From assembly GCA_040755835.1 (NCBI GenBank), contig JBFMAB010000025.1, positions 1-64,000 on the forward strand: a stretch of DNA of 64,000 bases. Direction: 5' to 3'. Under the pieces are notes generated by a model. That model saw only the letters and a program-made list of their open reading frames with translations. It was not told the DNA's origin and made no database searches. Of the stretch, positions 41,039 through 50,200 are shown in pieces (positions within the stretch are counted from its first letter, which is position 1; every line of letters begins with the position of its first letter). Origin of the DNA: JADLDB01 sp040755835 (GTDB lineage Bacteria > Myxococcota > Myxococcia > Myxococcales > Myxococcaceae). The position numbers were made by a program, and so were the translations under genes.

Positions 41039-41077
41039 AGGACCCGCGCCTTCGCGCGCGGGCGGAGGGCGGGTCCT
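41039..41077 (-). terminator. Stem-loop after the graspetide precursor gene
   Basis: Perfect 9-bp arms AGGACCCGC (41039-41047) and GCGGGTCCT (41069-41077), 25 bp after the precursor stop in its transcription direction. Followed on that strand by CTCGTTTCC. Would separate the precursor transcript from the CxxCH gene downstream. Confidence 0.55.
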
Positions 41078-41102
41078 GAAACAGCTGCGCGGTGAGGGCT
41101 GG

Positions 41103-41843
41103 CTACTTCGTCGAGCCGCCCTCTTCGCCCACGGCGAGCGTCGTCATGCCGCCGGGGGGCTTCGTGCCACCCTCCTCGCCCACCGCCAGCGTCGTCACGC
41201 CGCCGCCGGGGGGCTTCGTCCCGCCCTCCTCACCCACCGCCATCGTCGTCACGCCGCCAGGCTTGCCCGGCTTCGAGCCGCCCTCCTCGCCCACCGCCAG
41301 CGTCGTCACGTCGCCAGGCTTGCCCGGCTTCGAGCCGCCCTCCTCGCCCACCGCCATCGTCGTCACGCCGCCGGGCTTGCCCGGCTTCGAGCCGCCCTCC
41401 TCGCCCACCGCCAGCGTCGTCGCGCCGCCGGGCTTGCCCGGCTTCGAGCCGCCCTCCTCGCCCACCGCCAGCGTCGTCGCGCCGCCGGGCTTGCCCGGCT
41501 TCGAGCCGCCCTCCTCGCCCACCGCCATCGTCGTCACGCCGCCGGGCTTGCCCGGCTTGCCGGGCTTCGAGCCGCCTTCTTCACCCAGCGCCTTCGTCGT
41601 CACGCCGCCGGGCTTGCCGGGCTTCGAGCCGCCTTCCTCACCCAGCGCCTTCGTCGTCACGCCGCCGGGCTTGCCGGGCTTCGAGCCGCCCTCTTCGCCC
41701 ACCGCCATCGTGGTGGCCTTGCCGGGCTTTTGGCCGCCTTCCTCACCCACCGCCATCGTCGTGGCCTTGCCGCCACCACCCTTCTTCGGGAGCTCGTAGC
41801 GGGTGAACGGATTCTTCGGACCACCGGGACCTCGAACGGCCAT
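41103..41843 (-). CDS. Multicore graspetide (omega-ester peptide) precursor, plesiocin-like
   Basis: 246 residues from ATG 41843, with GGGGAGG as ribosome site 9 nt upstream. A short leader MAVRGPGGPKNPFTRYELPK is followed from residue 28 by twelve copies of the core motif TTxxxxEE: TTMAVGEE, TTLAVGEE and TTKALGEE (copies 3 and 4), joined by GG-SKPGKPGG linkers, typical unit 19 residues. TTxxxxEE is the signature of group 2 graspetides such as plesiocin, in which an ATP-grasp ligase joins Thr hydroxyls to Glu side chains. Plesiocin has four cores; twelve is unusually many. Divergent from the ligase gene. Confidence 0.88.
   Translation of the reverse strand: MAVRGPGGPKNPFTRYELPKKGGGGKATTMAVGEEGGQKPGKATTMAVGEEGGSKPGKPGGVTTKALGEEGGSKPGKPGGVTTKALGEEGGSKPGKPGKPGGVTTMAVGEEGGSKPGKPGGATTLAVGEEGGSKPGKPGGATTLAVGEEGGSKPGKPGGVTTMAVGEEGGSKPGKPGDVTTLAVGEEGGSKPGKPGGVTTMAVGEEGGTKPPGGGVTTLAVGEEGGTKPPGGMTTLAVGEEGGSTK
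41106..41762 (-). repeat. Tandem repeat array coding for twelve TTxxxxEE cores
   Basis: Twelve near-identical units, mostly 57 bp (19 codons); one is 66 bp by an extra Lys-Pro-Gly, the first is 48 bp, and the last full ones are 54 bp. DNA identity between central units is almost complete and differences cluster at the Met/Leu/Lys codon of the core, which suggests recent unequal recombination or gene conversion. Confidence 0.9.
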
Positions 41844-41941
41844 GTGCGGTACCTCCCCTGGGAGACAGATGTGCGTTGGAGATTCTCGGGACGCGAGCAC
41901 GTCGAGTTGCAGTGTAGACAAGCCTGTCTCCCGGAGGCGAC
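41844..41941. promoter_or_regulatory. Divergent promoter region of the graspetide locus
   Basis: 98 bp shared by the precursor (minus) and ligase (plus) starts. Strong Shine-Dalgarno sites on both sides (GGGGAGG for the precursor, GGAGG at 41932-41936 for the ligase). Confident -35/-10 boxes cannot be read, but the short shared region implies coordinated control. Confidence 0.5.
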
Positions 41942-42883
41942 ATGCGCGTCGGCATCTTTGGCTCGGACGATGACCCCCAGGTCCACGCGGTGGCCCGCGA
42001 GCTGCGGGCGCTCGGCGCGGAAGACGTGCTCATCCGCGACGACGCGCTCGAGAACGGGCTACCCCTCTCCAGCCTCGACGGGCGCATGACGTACCGAGGC
42101 ATGGACGTGGAGGACCTGGGGGGCTTCTACCTGCGCAGCATCCCCGCGCCCTACGCGCCGTACCTCGAGCAGGACGATGAGCTGGTGCTCTACGACGACT
42201 GGTTCACCCGCTACATGCAGTCGCGGGAGCGGGCGTCCTTCGCGGTCGCGTGGCTCTTGTCGCTGCAAGCGCGCGGCGTTCGGGTGGTGAACGCGCCACA
42301 CGCGGCCAGCGTGCTCCAGTACAAGCCGTTCCAGCTGGACGCGCTGCGACGGGTGGGCGCGCGGGTGCCGCGCACGCTCATCAGCAACGACCCGGACGCG
42401 GTGCGCGCCTTCCACGCCGAGCTGAAGGACGTCATCTTCAAGCCGCTGATGGGCGGGGCACTGACGCGGCTGCTCGACACCGAGACGCTCGACGCGCTCG
42501 AGGCCGTCCGCGCGTCGCCCGTCATCTTCCAGGAGCGCATCGCCGGCGACGACCTGCGCGTCATGTTGGCCGGCGGCGAGGTGGTGTCGTCGGTGGCCAT
42601 CCGCACGCCGGAGCAGCACCTCGACTTCCGCGGCGACCCTGCCTACCAGGGCGGCGACGCGGCCTACGAGGAGGTGACGCTGCCGGACGACGTGCAGCGC
42701 TTCTGCCGCGAGGCGGCGAGCACGTGCGGGCTCTTGTTCGCCGGCATCGACATCAAGCGGACGCCCGGCGGCGAGTGGGTCTTCCTCGAGCTGAACTCGA
42801 GCCCCATCTACCTCGACGTCGAGCTCAAGCTGGGCCACCCCATCAGCCGCGCCGTGGCGGAGCTGGTGGTGGGCCGGCGCTGA
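41942..42883 (+). CDS. ATP-grasp graspetide ligase (MvdD/PsnB-like)
   Basis: 313 residues from ATG 41942. An N-terminal preATP-grasp domain (MRVGIFGSDDDPQVHAVARELRALG) leads to ATP-binding motifs QYKPFQLDALRRVG (Lys128), VIFKPLMGGALTRLL (Lys167), PVIFQERIAGDDLRVMLAGG, and FLELNSSPIYLDVE with the Mg2+ ligands Glu283 and Asn285. This RimK/MvdD-type layout with a leader-recognition region between residues 75 and 110 matches microviridin and plesiocin ligases. Its only nearby candidate substrate is the divergent twelve-core precursor. Predicted to form Thr-Glu omega-ester rings in a TTxxxxEE core. Confidence 0.88.
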   Translation: MRVGIFGSDDDPQVHAVARELRALGAEDVLIRDDALENGLPLSSLDGRMTYRGMDVEDLGGFYLRSIPAPYAPYLEQDDELVLYDDWFTRYMQSRERASFAVAWLLSLQARGVRVVNAPHAASVLQYKPFQLDALRRVGARVPRTLISNDPDAVRAFHAELKDVIFKPLMGGALTRLLDTETLDALEAVRASPVIFQERIAGDDLRVMLAGGEVVSSVAIRTPEQHLDFRGDPAYQGGDAAYEEVTLPDDVQRFCREAASTCGLLFAGIDIKRTPGGEWVFLELNSSPIYLDVELKLGHPISRAVAELVVGRR

Positions 42884-42891
42884 GCCGCACG

Positions 42892-44211
42892 TCACTCGGG
42901 CGCGGGCGGCTCCACCGGCATCTCGAGCCGACGCTCCTCGCGGAGCCGCGCCAGCGCGGCCTCGGCCTTCTCCACGGCCGCGGCGGCCTTCTCCATCTCC
43001 CGCTCGGCGGCGGCCATTTTCTTCTCCATCGCCGGCGTCGGGTACACCTCGTAGCTCGCCTGCAGCTTCTCGAGGCGAGCGTTCACCTTGTCGTAGGCCG
43101 CCTGCGCCTGCGCGACGCGGCGCTCGGCGGCGGCGAGCGCCTGGTCGACCAGCTTCACGTTGAGCGCCTGGTCTTCCTTCGGCGCCTCGAGCGTCCGCTT
43201 CGCCGGGGTGAGCGGCGTCAGCGACAGCTCGACGGTGTGCTTGCCCTTCTTCGGCACGTACACGTCCAACGGCGTCACCCCCAGCAGGACGCCGTCGAGC
43301 CACACCGACGCGCCCGGCGGCGTCGAAGCTACCGGCACGCGGACACCGGGTGACAACCGCACCGCGAGGCCCTGCGCGCCAGGCTGGAGGTCCAGCGCGC
43401 GCCGCTCGGCGACGTAGCCGGGCAACGCCACCACCAGCTCCGTCGGGCCGACCGGCAGCAGCTTCGTCGCGCCGGGCGTGGCCGCGAGGACGACGCCCCC
43501 ATCGACCCGCACGGCCGCGCCGGGAGGCTCGGTCGCGACCTCGACCCGCGCCCCGGGGTCCAGCACCACCGACAGCGCGAGGTGCTGCTTCGCGTTCACC
43601 TCGACCCGCCGCGTGACGGGGAAGTACCCGTCCAGCTCCAGCCGCACCGACGTCTTCTCGCCCGCGTTGAAGCGTGTGCGCAGCGGCGTCACGCCGGCGG
43701 GCACGTCGTTGATGAACACCTGCGCGCCCGGCGGCTCCGAGTCGACGGTGCCCTCCGGGTGGAGGCCGAGGGAGTCGTTCGGGTCGTCGAAGGGCAGCGC
43801 CTCCCCGGGCGGCCGGTACTCCTCGTCCTGCGACACGCCGGGCAGGCCCGCGGCGCATGTCTGCACGAAGCGCGGCAGCGCGATGGCCGCGACCACGCCG
43901 GCCACGAAGAAGAGAATCTGCAGCACCGCGAGCACCAGCGCGAAGACGCGGATGCCGGTGCTGAACTGCTCGCGCGCCCGCCAGACGAACCAGCCGAAGA
44001 CGCCGGGCAGCAGCGCCACGCCGAAGGACAGCGGCCAGCTGACGCCGCCCTGCCGGAAGACGAGCGCAAGCACGATGGTGCACAGGCCCGAGCAGCAGGC
44101 GGTGCCGCGCGGCCGCGACGCCAGGCTGCCGGCGGCGTGCGCGAGGTCGGCCGCGAACAGCACGGCCGCCGTTGCCCACCGCGAGAGGTGCCCCGACGTT
44201 CCCCGGCGCAT
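42892..44211 (-). CDS. PEGA-domain membrane protein with C-terminal coiled coil
   Basis: 439 residues from ATG 44211. Three or four membrane segments in residues 10-125 (TAAVLFAADLAHAAG, LCTIVLALVFRQ, FALVLAVLQILFFVAGVVAAI). Then three PEGA-like repeats: VDSEPPGAQVFINDVPAGVTPL, VEVATEPPGAAVRVDGG and VASTPPGASVWLDGVLLGVTP. The last 90 residues (AERRVAQAQAAYDKVNARLEKLQ ... KKMAAAEREMEKAAAAVEKAEAAL) form a long coiled coil. PEGA domains bind or scaffold surface structures. Convergent with the ligase gene 8 bp away, so not part of its transcript. Confidence 0.8.
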   Translation of the reverse strand: MRRGTSGHLSRWATAAVLFAADLAHAAGSLASRPRGTACCSGLCTIVLALVFRQGGVSWPLSFGVALLPGVFGWFVWRAREQFSTGIRVFALVLAVLQILFFVAGVVAAIALPRFVQTCAAGLPGVSQDEEYRPPGEALPFDDPNDSLGLHPEGTVDSEPPGAQVFINDVPAGVTPLRTRFNAGEKTSVRLELDGYFPVTRRVEVNAKQHLALSVVLDPGARVEVATEPPGAAVRVDGGVVLAATPGATKLLPVGPTELVVALPGYVAERRALDLQPGAQGLAVRLSPGVRVPVASTPPGASVWLDGVLLGVTPLDVYVPKKGKHTVELSLTPLTPAKRTLEAPKEDQALNVKLVDQALAAAERRVAQAQAAYDKVNARLEKLQASYEVYPTPAMEKKMAAAEREMEKAAAAVEKAEAALARLREERRLEMPVEPPAPE

Positions 44212-44276
44212 CGGACCGATTCTCGCGGGCCGCGCGACCGGTGGCGAGCAGGTTTCCCGGCGCACGGGCCTCGGCG

Positions 44277-45200
44277 TCAGCCGAGCAACCGCGACACGCC
44301 GGACACCGTCGCCCGCAGCGCGGCGGTGCCCAGGCGCGGCAGGCGCGTGGCCGGCGGCACCGGCGCGTCCCAGTCGAAGTCCACCAGCCGCGCGAGGAAG
44401 CCCTGCTGCACACAGCCTTCGAGGCTGAAGAGGGTGACGTCGTCACAGGTGCGCGCCGCGACGCGCAGGTCCCTCGCGAGCGCGTCCCACGTCAGCTTCG
44501 GCAGCGGGTCGATGCCGCCGCCGGTGCTGCCGAGGCCGACAGCGCGGCACGCGGGCGCCCACGCCTCCACGAGGCTCGGGCCCAGCGGCCCCAGCAGCGA
44601 CGAGTACAGCATCACCACCTCGCGGTCGACCTCGACGTCGAGGACGCCGGCGAAGCGTTGCCAGAAGGTGCCGCGCGCGCGGCGCTCCTCCAGCAGCACG
44701 GGGAACTGGTACGTCTCGACGCGGTGGCCGTCGGCGTGGATGCGGCGCACCAGCGCACCGTAGGCGTCACGCGCGCGCTCGAGGCGCACCCGGTCCCTCG
44801 CGCGCCACGCCCACCGGCCCAGCGTGCGCAGCGGGCGGGCGACGAGGCCCGCCAGCTCGCGGAGGTCCGGCTCGAAGTCCAAGCCGATGGACTCGATGAC
44901 GAGGCCTTCGTGCCGGGCCCAGGCGTGCACCTCGGCGTAGCGGGCGGCGACGCGCTCGGCGTTGTCCAGCGTGGCGAAGTAGCCGTCCTCGCGCGGCAAC
45001 AGCAGCCACGCGCCCACCGGAATGCCCTCGTCGGCGAGGTGGCGCAGCACCCGCGCGCGCCCGTCGGAGAGGTCGCGCAGCCCCATGGTGACGCCCGCGC
45101 GCAGCGCCACGAGGTGCCGCACCACGCCCGCGTCGTCGAAGAGGGCCTCGAGCTCCGGCGTGTCCTGCTCGTTGAAGAAGTGGAGCCGCGTGGGGCGCAT
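44277..45200 (-). CDS. Uncharacterised TIM-barrel-like protein
   Basis: 307 residues from ATG 45200 (MRPTRLHFFNEQDTPELEALF). No signal peptide. Sequence suggests an alpha/beta barrel: DEGIPVGAWLLLPREDGYF, GLVIESIGLDFEPDLRELAG (possible catalytic Asp/Glu), HRVETYQFPVLLEERRARG, VVMLYSSLLGPLGPSLVEAW. The GLDFEPD strand resembles glycoside-hydrolase-like proteins of the cobalamin-independent or DUF family type, but no family is assigned. 65 bp from the PEGA gene on the same strand. Confidence 0.6.
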   Translation of the reverse strand: MRPTRLHFFNEQDTPELEALFDDAGVVRHLVALRAGVTMGLRDLSDGRARVLRHLADEGIPVGAWLLLPREDGYFATLDNAERVAARYAEVHAWARHEGLVIESIGLDFEPDLRELAGLVARPLRTLGRWAWRARDRVRLERARDAYGALVRRIHADGHRVETYQFPVLLEERRARGTFWQRFAGVLDVEVDREVVMLYSSLLGPLGPSLVEAWAPACRAVGLGSTGGGIDPLPKLTWDALARDLRVAARTCDDVTLFSLEGCVQQGFLARLVDFDWDAPVPPATRLPRLGTAALRATVSGVSRLLG

Positions 45201-45258
45201 CGCCGCGGGAGACGGTAGCTCGCTGGCGGCGCGGGGGTGGGTGCAGAATGGAGGCGCC

Positions 45259-46137
45259 GTGCCCAATCCGCGGTTCGCCGCCGTCGTCGTCCTCCTCCTC
45301 GCGCAGGGCTGCGCCACGCCGCGGCCGTTGTCGGAGGCGGCGGCCCGCGGGCTGGCGAGCGAGGCCTTCGGGGGCGAGGCGGACGCGGTGCTGGACGCGG
45401 TGTGGCTGACGCTGGAGGCGCGCGGCTACCGCGCGACGGCGCACGACGCGGCGAGGGGGACGCTGGCGGTGACGCGCGCCGACGGCCATGGCTACGACGT
45501 CACCGTCGAGACGCGCGAGGGCGAGCAGGTGGTGACGGCGATGCCGCGCAGCCCGCGACCGCTGATGTTGGGCGGCGACGACGGCGAGGACGCGAGGTGG
45601 GCCGCGCTGTGGAAGGGCACCCGCGCGCTGCTGGACGCGTGGCGCGAGCCGCCAGAGTGGCGCTACGAGACGCGCACCAACACGCTGGTGGCGGACGGCG
45701 TCTCCTTCCGGCCACCGAAGGCGTGGGCGTACCTCGACTTCGACATCCACCGGCACCGCGCGCGCCTGCTGCGCCACCGCGGGCGCCGAGACGCGCCGTT
45801 GAACCCGGCGTTGCTCGCCGTCGTCGAGCGACGGAGACCGCTCTCGACGGTGCCGCTGCTCCTGGGCGAGGCCGCGGGCATGGCGTTGACGGCGCGCTCG
45901 CGCCTCACGCTGCCCGACGAGCTGGAGACCGCACTGGAGCCCGGCGGCGCAGTGGGCGGCACCATGCGGGTGCTGGACGGCACGACGCCGCGGGAGGTGC
46001 GCTGGCACGCGCGCACCGCGACGCGCGACGCCTGGACGGTGACGCTCGTGGCGGTGTGCGGCACGGGCGAGGACGCGTGCGACGAGGAGTGGTGGCAAGT
46101 GGCCGCCAGCGTGAAGGGCGCCGGCGGCGCTCAGTGA
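45259..46137 (+). CDS. Hypothetical lipoprotein, 292 aa
   Basis: From GTG 45259 (MPNPRFAAVVVLLLAQGCATP), lipobox AQGC. Mature part is mixed alpha/beta (FGGEADAVLDAVWLTLEARGYRA, GTLAVTRADGHGYDVTVETREGEQVVTAMPRS) with a mid-region RRHRARLLRHRGRRDAP. No recognised family. Divergent from the TIM-barrel-like gene with 58 bp between; followed by the convergent LysR gene. Confidence 0.7.
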   Translation: MPNPRFAAVVVLLLAQGCATPRPLSEAAARGLASEAFGGEADAVLDAVWLTLEARGYRATAHDAARGTLAVTRADGHGYDVTVETREGEQVVTAMPRSPRPLMLGGDDGEDARWAALWKGTRALLDAWREPPEWRYETRTNTLVADGVSFRPPKAWAYLDFDIHRHRARLLRHRGRRDAPLNPALLAVVERRRPLSTVPLLLGEAAGMALTARSRLTLPDELETALEPGGAVGGTMRVLDGTTPREVRWHARTATRDAWTVTLVAVCGTGEDACDEEWWQVAASVKGAGGAQ

Positions 46138-46247
46138 GCGGCCGACCGTCATCGACGAGCTACTCGCCGAGGGCCGCCGTCCGCCAGACGGGAAGTCGCG
46201 TGCGTCCGCGCCAGCGCACCGGGAGGAGGACGTGGTTTCGCGCGTCT

Positions 46248-47183
46248 TCATGCATGCGTCCCCGACTCGCGGCCTGCTGACGCCCTGACCGGACGCAGCA
46301 CCTCGCGCGCGAGCTCGATGAAGGCCCGCGCCGCCCGCGACGGCGCCGCACCCACCAGCAGGCCCACCATGCGCCGCTGCGTCGCGCCCACCAGCGGCAC
46401 CGCCGAGAGGCCGTCGCCCGCGCGCACGGCCAGCTCCGGCACCACGGCCACGCCGAAGCCGAGCGCCGCCAGGCGCTTCACCACCTCGACGCTGTTCATC
46501 TCCATCGCCACGCGCGGGTGCACGCCGGCCGCGGCGAACTGCGCTTCGAGCCACGCGCGCGACGCCGTCGTCCGGTCCAGCAGCACCAGGGGGAATCGTT
46601 CCAGCTCCGCGGGCCGCACCCGCGCGCGCCTCGCCAGCCCATGGCCCTTCGGCGCCACCACCACGTCGCGCTGCGGCACCAGCGGCACCTGCTTGAGCGC
46701 CCGCACCGCGCCGGACACCGTCGTCGGCAGGGGAAGCGACACCACGCCCACGTCCAGCACGTGCGCCGCCACCGCCTCGGCGATGGCCGGCGACGGCCGG
46801 TTGTCCAGCCGCAGCTCGACGCCCGGGTAGCGCTCACGGAAGGCCCGAAACACCGGCGGCAGCAGGTACGTCGCCAGCGTGTCGCTCGTCCCCAGCGCCA
46901 GCGTGCCCCGCGCCACGTCACGCTGCGCCTCCAGCGCGCCCTTCGCCTCGTCGAGCGCCCGCAGCACCGCACCCGCGTGCGCGCGCAGCACCTCCCCCGC
47001 GGCGGTGAGCCGCACCTGCCGGCCCGCGCGCTCGAAGAGCGGCTCGCCGGCGTCGGCCTCCAGCGCGGCAATACTCTGGCTCACCGACGACTGTGTCACG
47101 CCCAGCGCCCGCGCCGCGGCCGAGAAGCCGCCGTGCCGCACCACCGCGTCGAACACCCGCAGCCGGTCGCTCCGCAGCTCCAC
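46248..47183 (-). CDS. LysR-family transcriptional regulator
   Basis: 311 residues from ATG 47183. N-terminal winged HTH: VFDAVVRHGGFSAAARALGVTQSSVSQSIAALEADAG, then the linker helix and the effector-binding domain (GTLALGTSDTLATYLLPPVFRAFRERYPGVELRL). Divergent from purL with 91 bp between the two starts, so purL is one candidate target, though LysR control of purL would be unusual; the divergent arrangement may be incidental. Effector unknown. Confidence 0.92.
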   Translation of the reverse strand: MELRSDRLRVFDAVVRHGGFSAAARALGVTQSSVSQSIAALEADAGEPLFERAGRQVRLTAAGEVLRAHAGAVLRALDEAKGALEAQRDVARGTLALGTSDTLATYLLPPVFRAFRERYPGVELRLDNRPSPAIAEAVAAHVLDVGVVSLPLPTTVSGAVRALKQVPLVPQRDVVVAPKGHGLARRARVRPAELERFPLVLLDRTTASRAWLEAQFAAAGVHPRVAMEMNSVEVVKRLAALGFGVAVVPELAVRAGDGLSAVPLVGATQRRMVGLLVGAAPSRAARAFIELAREVLRPVRASAGRESGTHA

Positions 47184-47274
47184 GGGCGCCAGCCTAACTC
47201 ATCGCGTTGACCGATGGGTTCCATCCCGTTCCATCACCTGTCGAGATGCCCCACGCGGAGGCAGGATGCGCCGC

Positions 47275-50200
47275 ATGTTGACCCTCCAGGGACCGCCCGC
47301 CTTCACGCCCGCCCGCCTCGAGAAGCGCCTCGCGCGCCTCCGGGCGCGGAACCCCGGCGTCACCGCCGCCAGCGCGCACTTCGTTCACCTGGCCGACCTC
47401 GCGCGGGAGCTCACGGCCGCCGAGCGCGCCACGCTGGACGCGCTGCTCACCTACGGCCCGCGACACGACAGCCCGCGCCTCGACGGGCGCACCTTCTTCG
47501 TCGTTCCGCGCCTCGGTACCACCTCGCCGTGGTCGTCGAAGGCCACCGACATCGCCCGCAACTGCGACCTCGACGCGGTCCGCCGGCTGGAGCGCGGCAT
47601 CGAGTGGCGCGTGGTGGGCGGCATCGCCGACGAGGGCGCGCTGGTGGCGGCGCTGCACGACCGGATGACGGAGACGGTGCTCGACTCGCTGGACGAGGCG
47701 GCGCGCCTCTTCGCGCACCACGCGCCGAAGCCCGTCACCACCGTGCCCGTGCTGGCCGAAGGCAGGGCCGCGCTCGTGCGCGCCAACACGGCGCTGGGCC
47801 TCGCGCTCGCGCCCGACGAAGTCGACTACCTCGTCGACGCCTTCACGGCGCTGAAGCGCGACCCGACGGACGTGGAGCTGATGATGTTCGCGCAGGCGAA
47901 CTCCGAGCACTGCCGGCACAAAATCTTCAACGCCGAGTTCGTCGTCGACGGCCAGCAGCAGCCCCACTCCCTCTTCCAGCTCATCAAGCAGTCCACCGCC
48001 GCGAGCCCGGCGGGCGTGCTGTCGGCGTACAAGGACAACGCGGCCGTCATCGAAGGCTTCACCGCCGGCCGATTCTTCGCCGACCCGGACGACGGCGTGT
48101 ACCGCGCGCACGTCGAGCCGACGCACATCCTCATGAAGGTGGAGACGCACAACCACCCGACGGCGGTCTCGCCGTTCCCCGGCGCGTCCACCGGCTCCGG
48201 CGGCGAAATCCGCGACGAGGGCGCGACGGGCCGCGGCTCGAAGCCCAAGGCCGGCCTCGTCGGCTTCTCGGTGTCCAACCTCAAGCTGCCCGGCGCGCTG
48301 CGCCCGTGGGAAGTCGACCACGGCAAGCCCAACCGCATCGCGTCGGCCCTCGACATCATGGTGGACGGGCCGCTGGGCGGCGCGGCCTTCAACAACGAGT
48401 TCGGCCGGCCCGCGCTGACCGGCTACTTCCGCACCTTCGAGCAGACGGTGCCCGCGCCCGGCGGCGGCACGGAGGTGCGCGGGTACCACAAGCCCATCAT
48501 GCTGGCGGGCGGCGTCGGCAACATCCGCGGCGAGCACGTGAAGAAGGGCGAGATTCCGCCGGGCGCGGCGCTCGTCGTCCTCGGCGGCCCGGCGATGCTC
48601 ATCGGCCTGGGCGGCGGCGCGGCGTCGTCGGTGGCGTCGGGCACCTCGGCGGAGGACCTCGACTTCGCGTCGGTGCAGCGTGACAACGCCGAGATGCAGC
48701 GGCGCTGCCAGGAAGTCATCGACCGCTGCTGCGCGCTGGGCGCGGCGAGCCCCATCCTCTCGATTCACGACGTCGGCGCCGGCGGCCTGTCGAACGCGCT
48801 GCCCGAGCTGGTGCACGAGAGCCGCAAGGGCGCCACCTTCGAGTTGCGCAAGGTGCCCAGCGACGAGCCCGGCATGTCGCCGCTCGAGCTGTGGTGCAAC
48901 GAGGCGCAGGAGCGCTACGTGCTGGCCATCGACGCGGGCGCGCTGCCGCGCTTCGAGGCCTTCTGCCGCCGCGAGCGCTGTCCGTACGCGGTGCTGGGCC
49001 ACGCCACCGCCGACGGTCACCTCACGGTCGAGGACGCGCACTTCAAGAACCGCCCCATCGACGTGCCGCTCGACGTCATCCTCGGCAAGCCGCCGCGCAT
49101 GCGCCGCGAGGCGCAACGCCTGGCCGTCGCGCCGAAGCACTTCGATCCGACGACGGTGAAGCTGGACGACGCCGTGCAGCGCGTGCTGCTGCTGCCCACC
49201 GTCGCGGACAAGTCCTTCCTCGTCACCATCGGCGACCGCAGCGTCACCGGCCTCGTCGCGCGCGACCAGTTCGTCGGCCGCTTCCAGGTGCCGGTCGCGG
49301 ACTGCGCCGTCACCACCACCAGCTACGACGCCACCACCGGCGAGGCGATGGCCATCGGCGAGCGGGCGCCCGTCGCGTGCCTCGATGCGGCGGCCTCGGC
49401 GCGCCTCGCCGTCGGTGAGGCCATCACCAACCTCGCCGCCGCGCGCATCGCGAAGCTGTCCGACGTCCGCCTGTCCGCGAACTGGATGGCGGCGGCCGGC
49501 TGGCCCGGCGAAGACGCGCGCCTGTACGACGCGGTGAAGGCCGTCGGCGCGGAGCTCTGCCCCGCGCTGGGCATCGCCATCCCCGTCGGGAAGGACTCGA
49601 TGTCCATGCGGACCGTGTGGAAGGACGGCGAGGCGTCGAAGGCCGTCGTGGCGCCACTGTCCCTCGTCATCAGCGGCTTCGCGCCGGTGCTGGACGTGCG
49701 CCAGACGCTGACGCCGGAGCTGCAGCTGGACGAAGGCCCGACGACGCTGGTGCTGGTGGACCTCGGCAGGGGCCGAAACCGCCTCGGCGGCAGCGCGCTC
49801 GCGCAGGTGTACGCGCAGCTGGGCGCCACACCGCCAGACGTCGACGACCCCGCGGCGCTGAAGGCCTTCTTCGAGGTGACGCAGGCGCTCAACGCCGATG
49901 GCAGGCTGCTCGCGTACCACGACCGCTCCGACGGCGGCCTCTTCGTCACGCTGGTGGAGATGGCGTTCGCCGCCGGCGCGGGCCTCGACGTGGACCTCTC
50001 GCCCCTGCACGGCGTCGATGCGGAAGTGCTCTTCTCGGAGGAGCTCGGCGCGGTGCTGCAGGTGCGCTCGGCGGACGCGCCCGCCGTCATCTCGGCCTTC
50101 ACCGCCAGGGGCGTCACCGCGCTCTCCGTCGGCACGCCGACGTCCGCCGACACGGTGCGTTTCCGCCGCGCGGGCCGCGTCGTCTACGAGCGCAGCCGCC

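Noticed and set aside
41092..41799. Open frame opposite the graspetide precursor with PPSSPTASVVTPPG repeats
   Set aside because: It mirrors the precursor repeat in another frame. The minus-strand frame has a ribosome site, a leader and the TTxxxxEE signature next to a cognate ligase.
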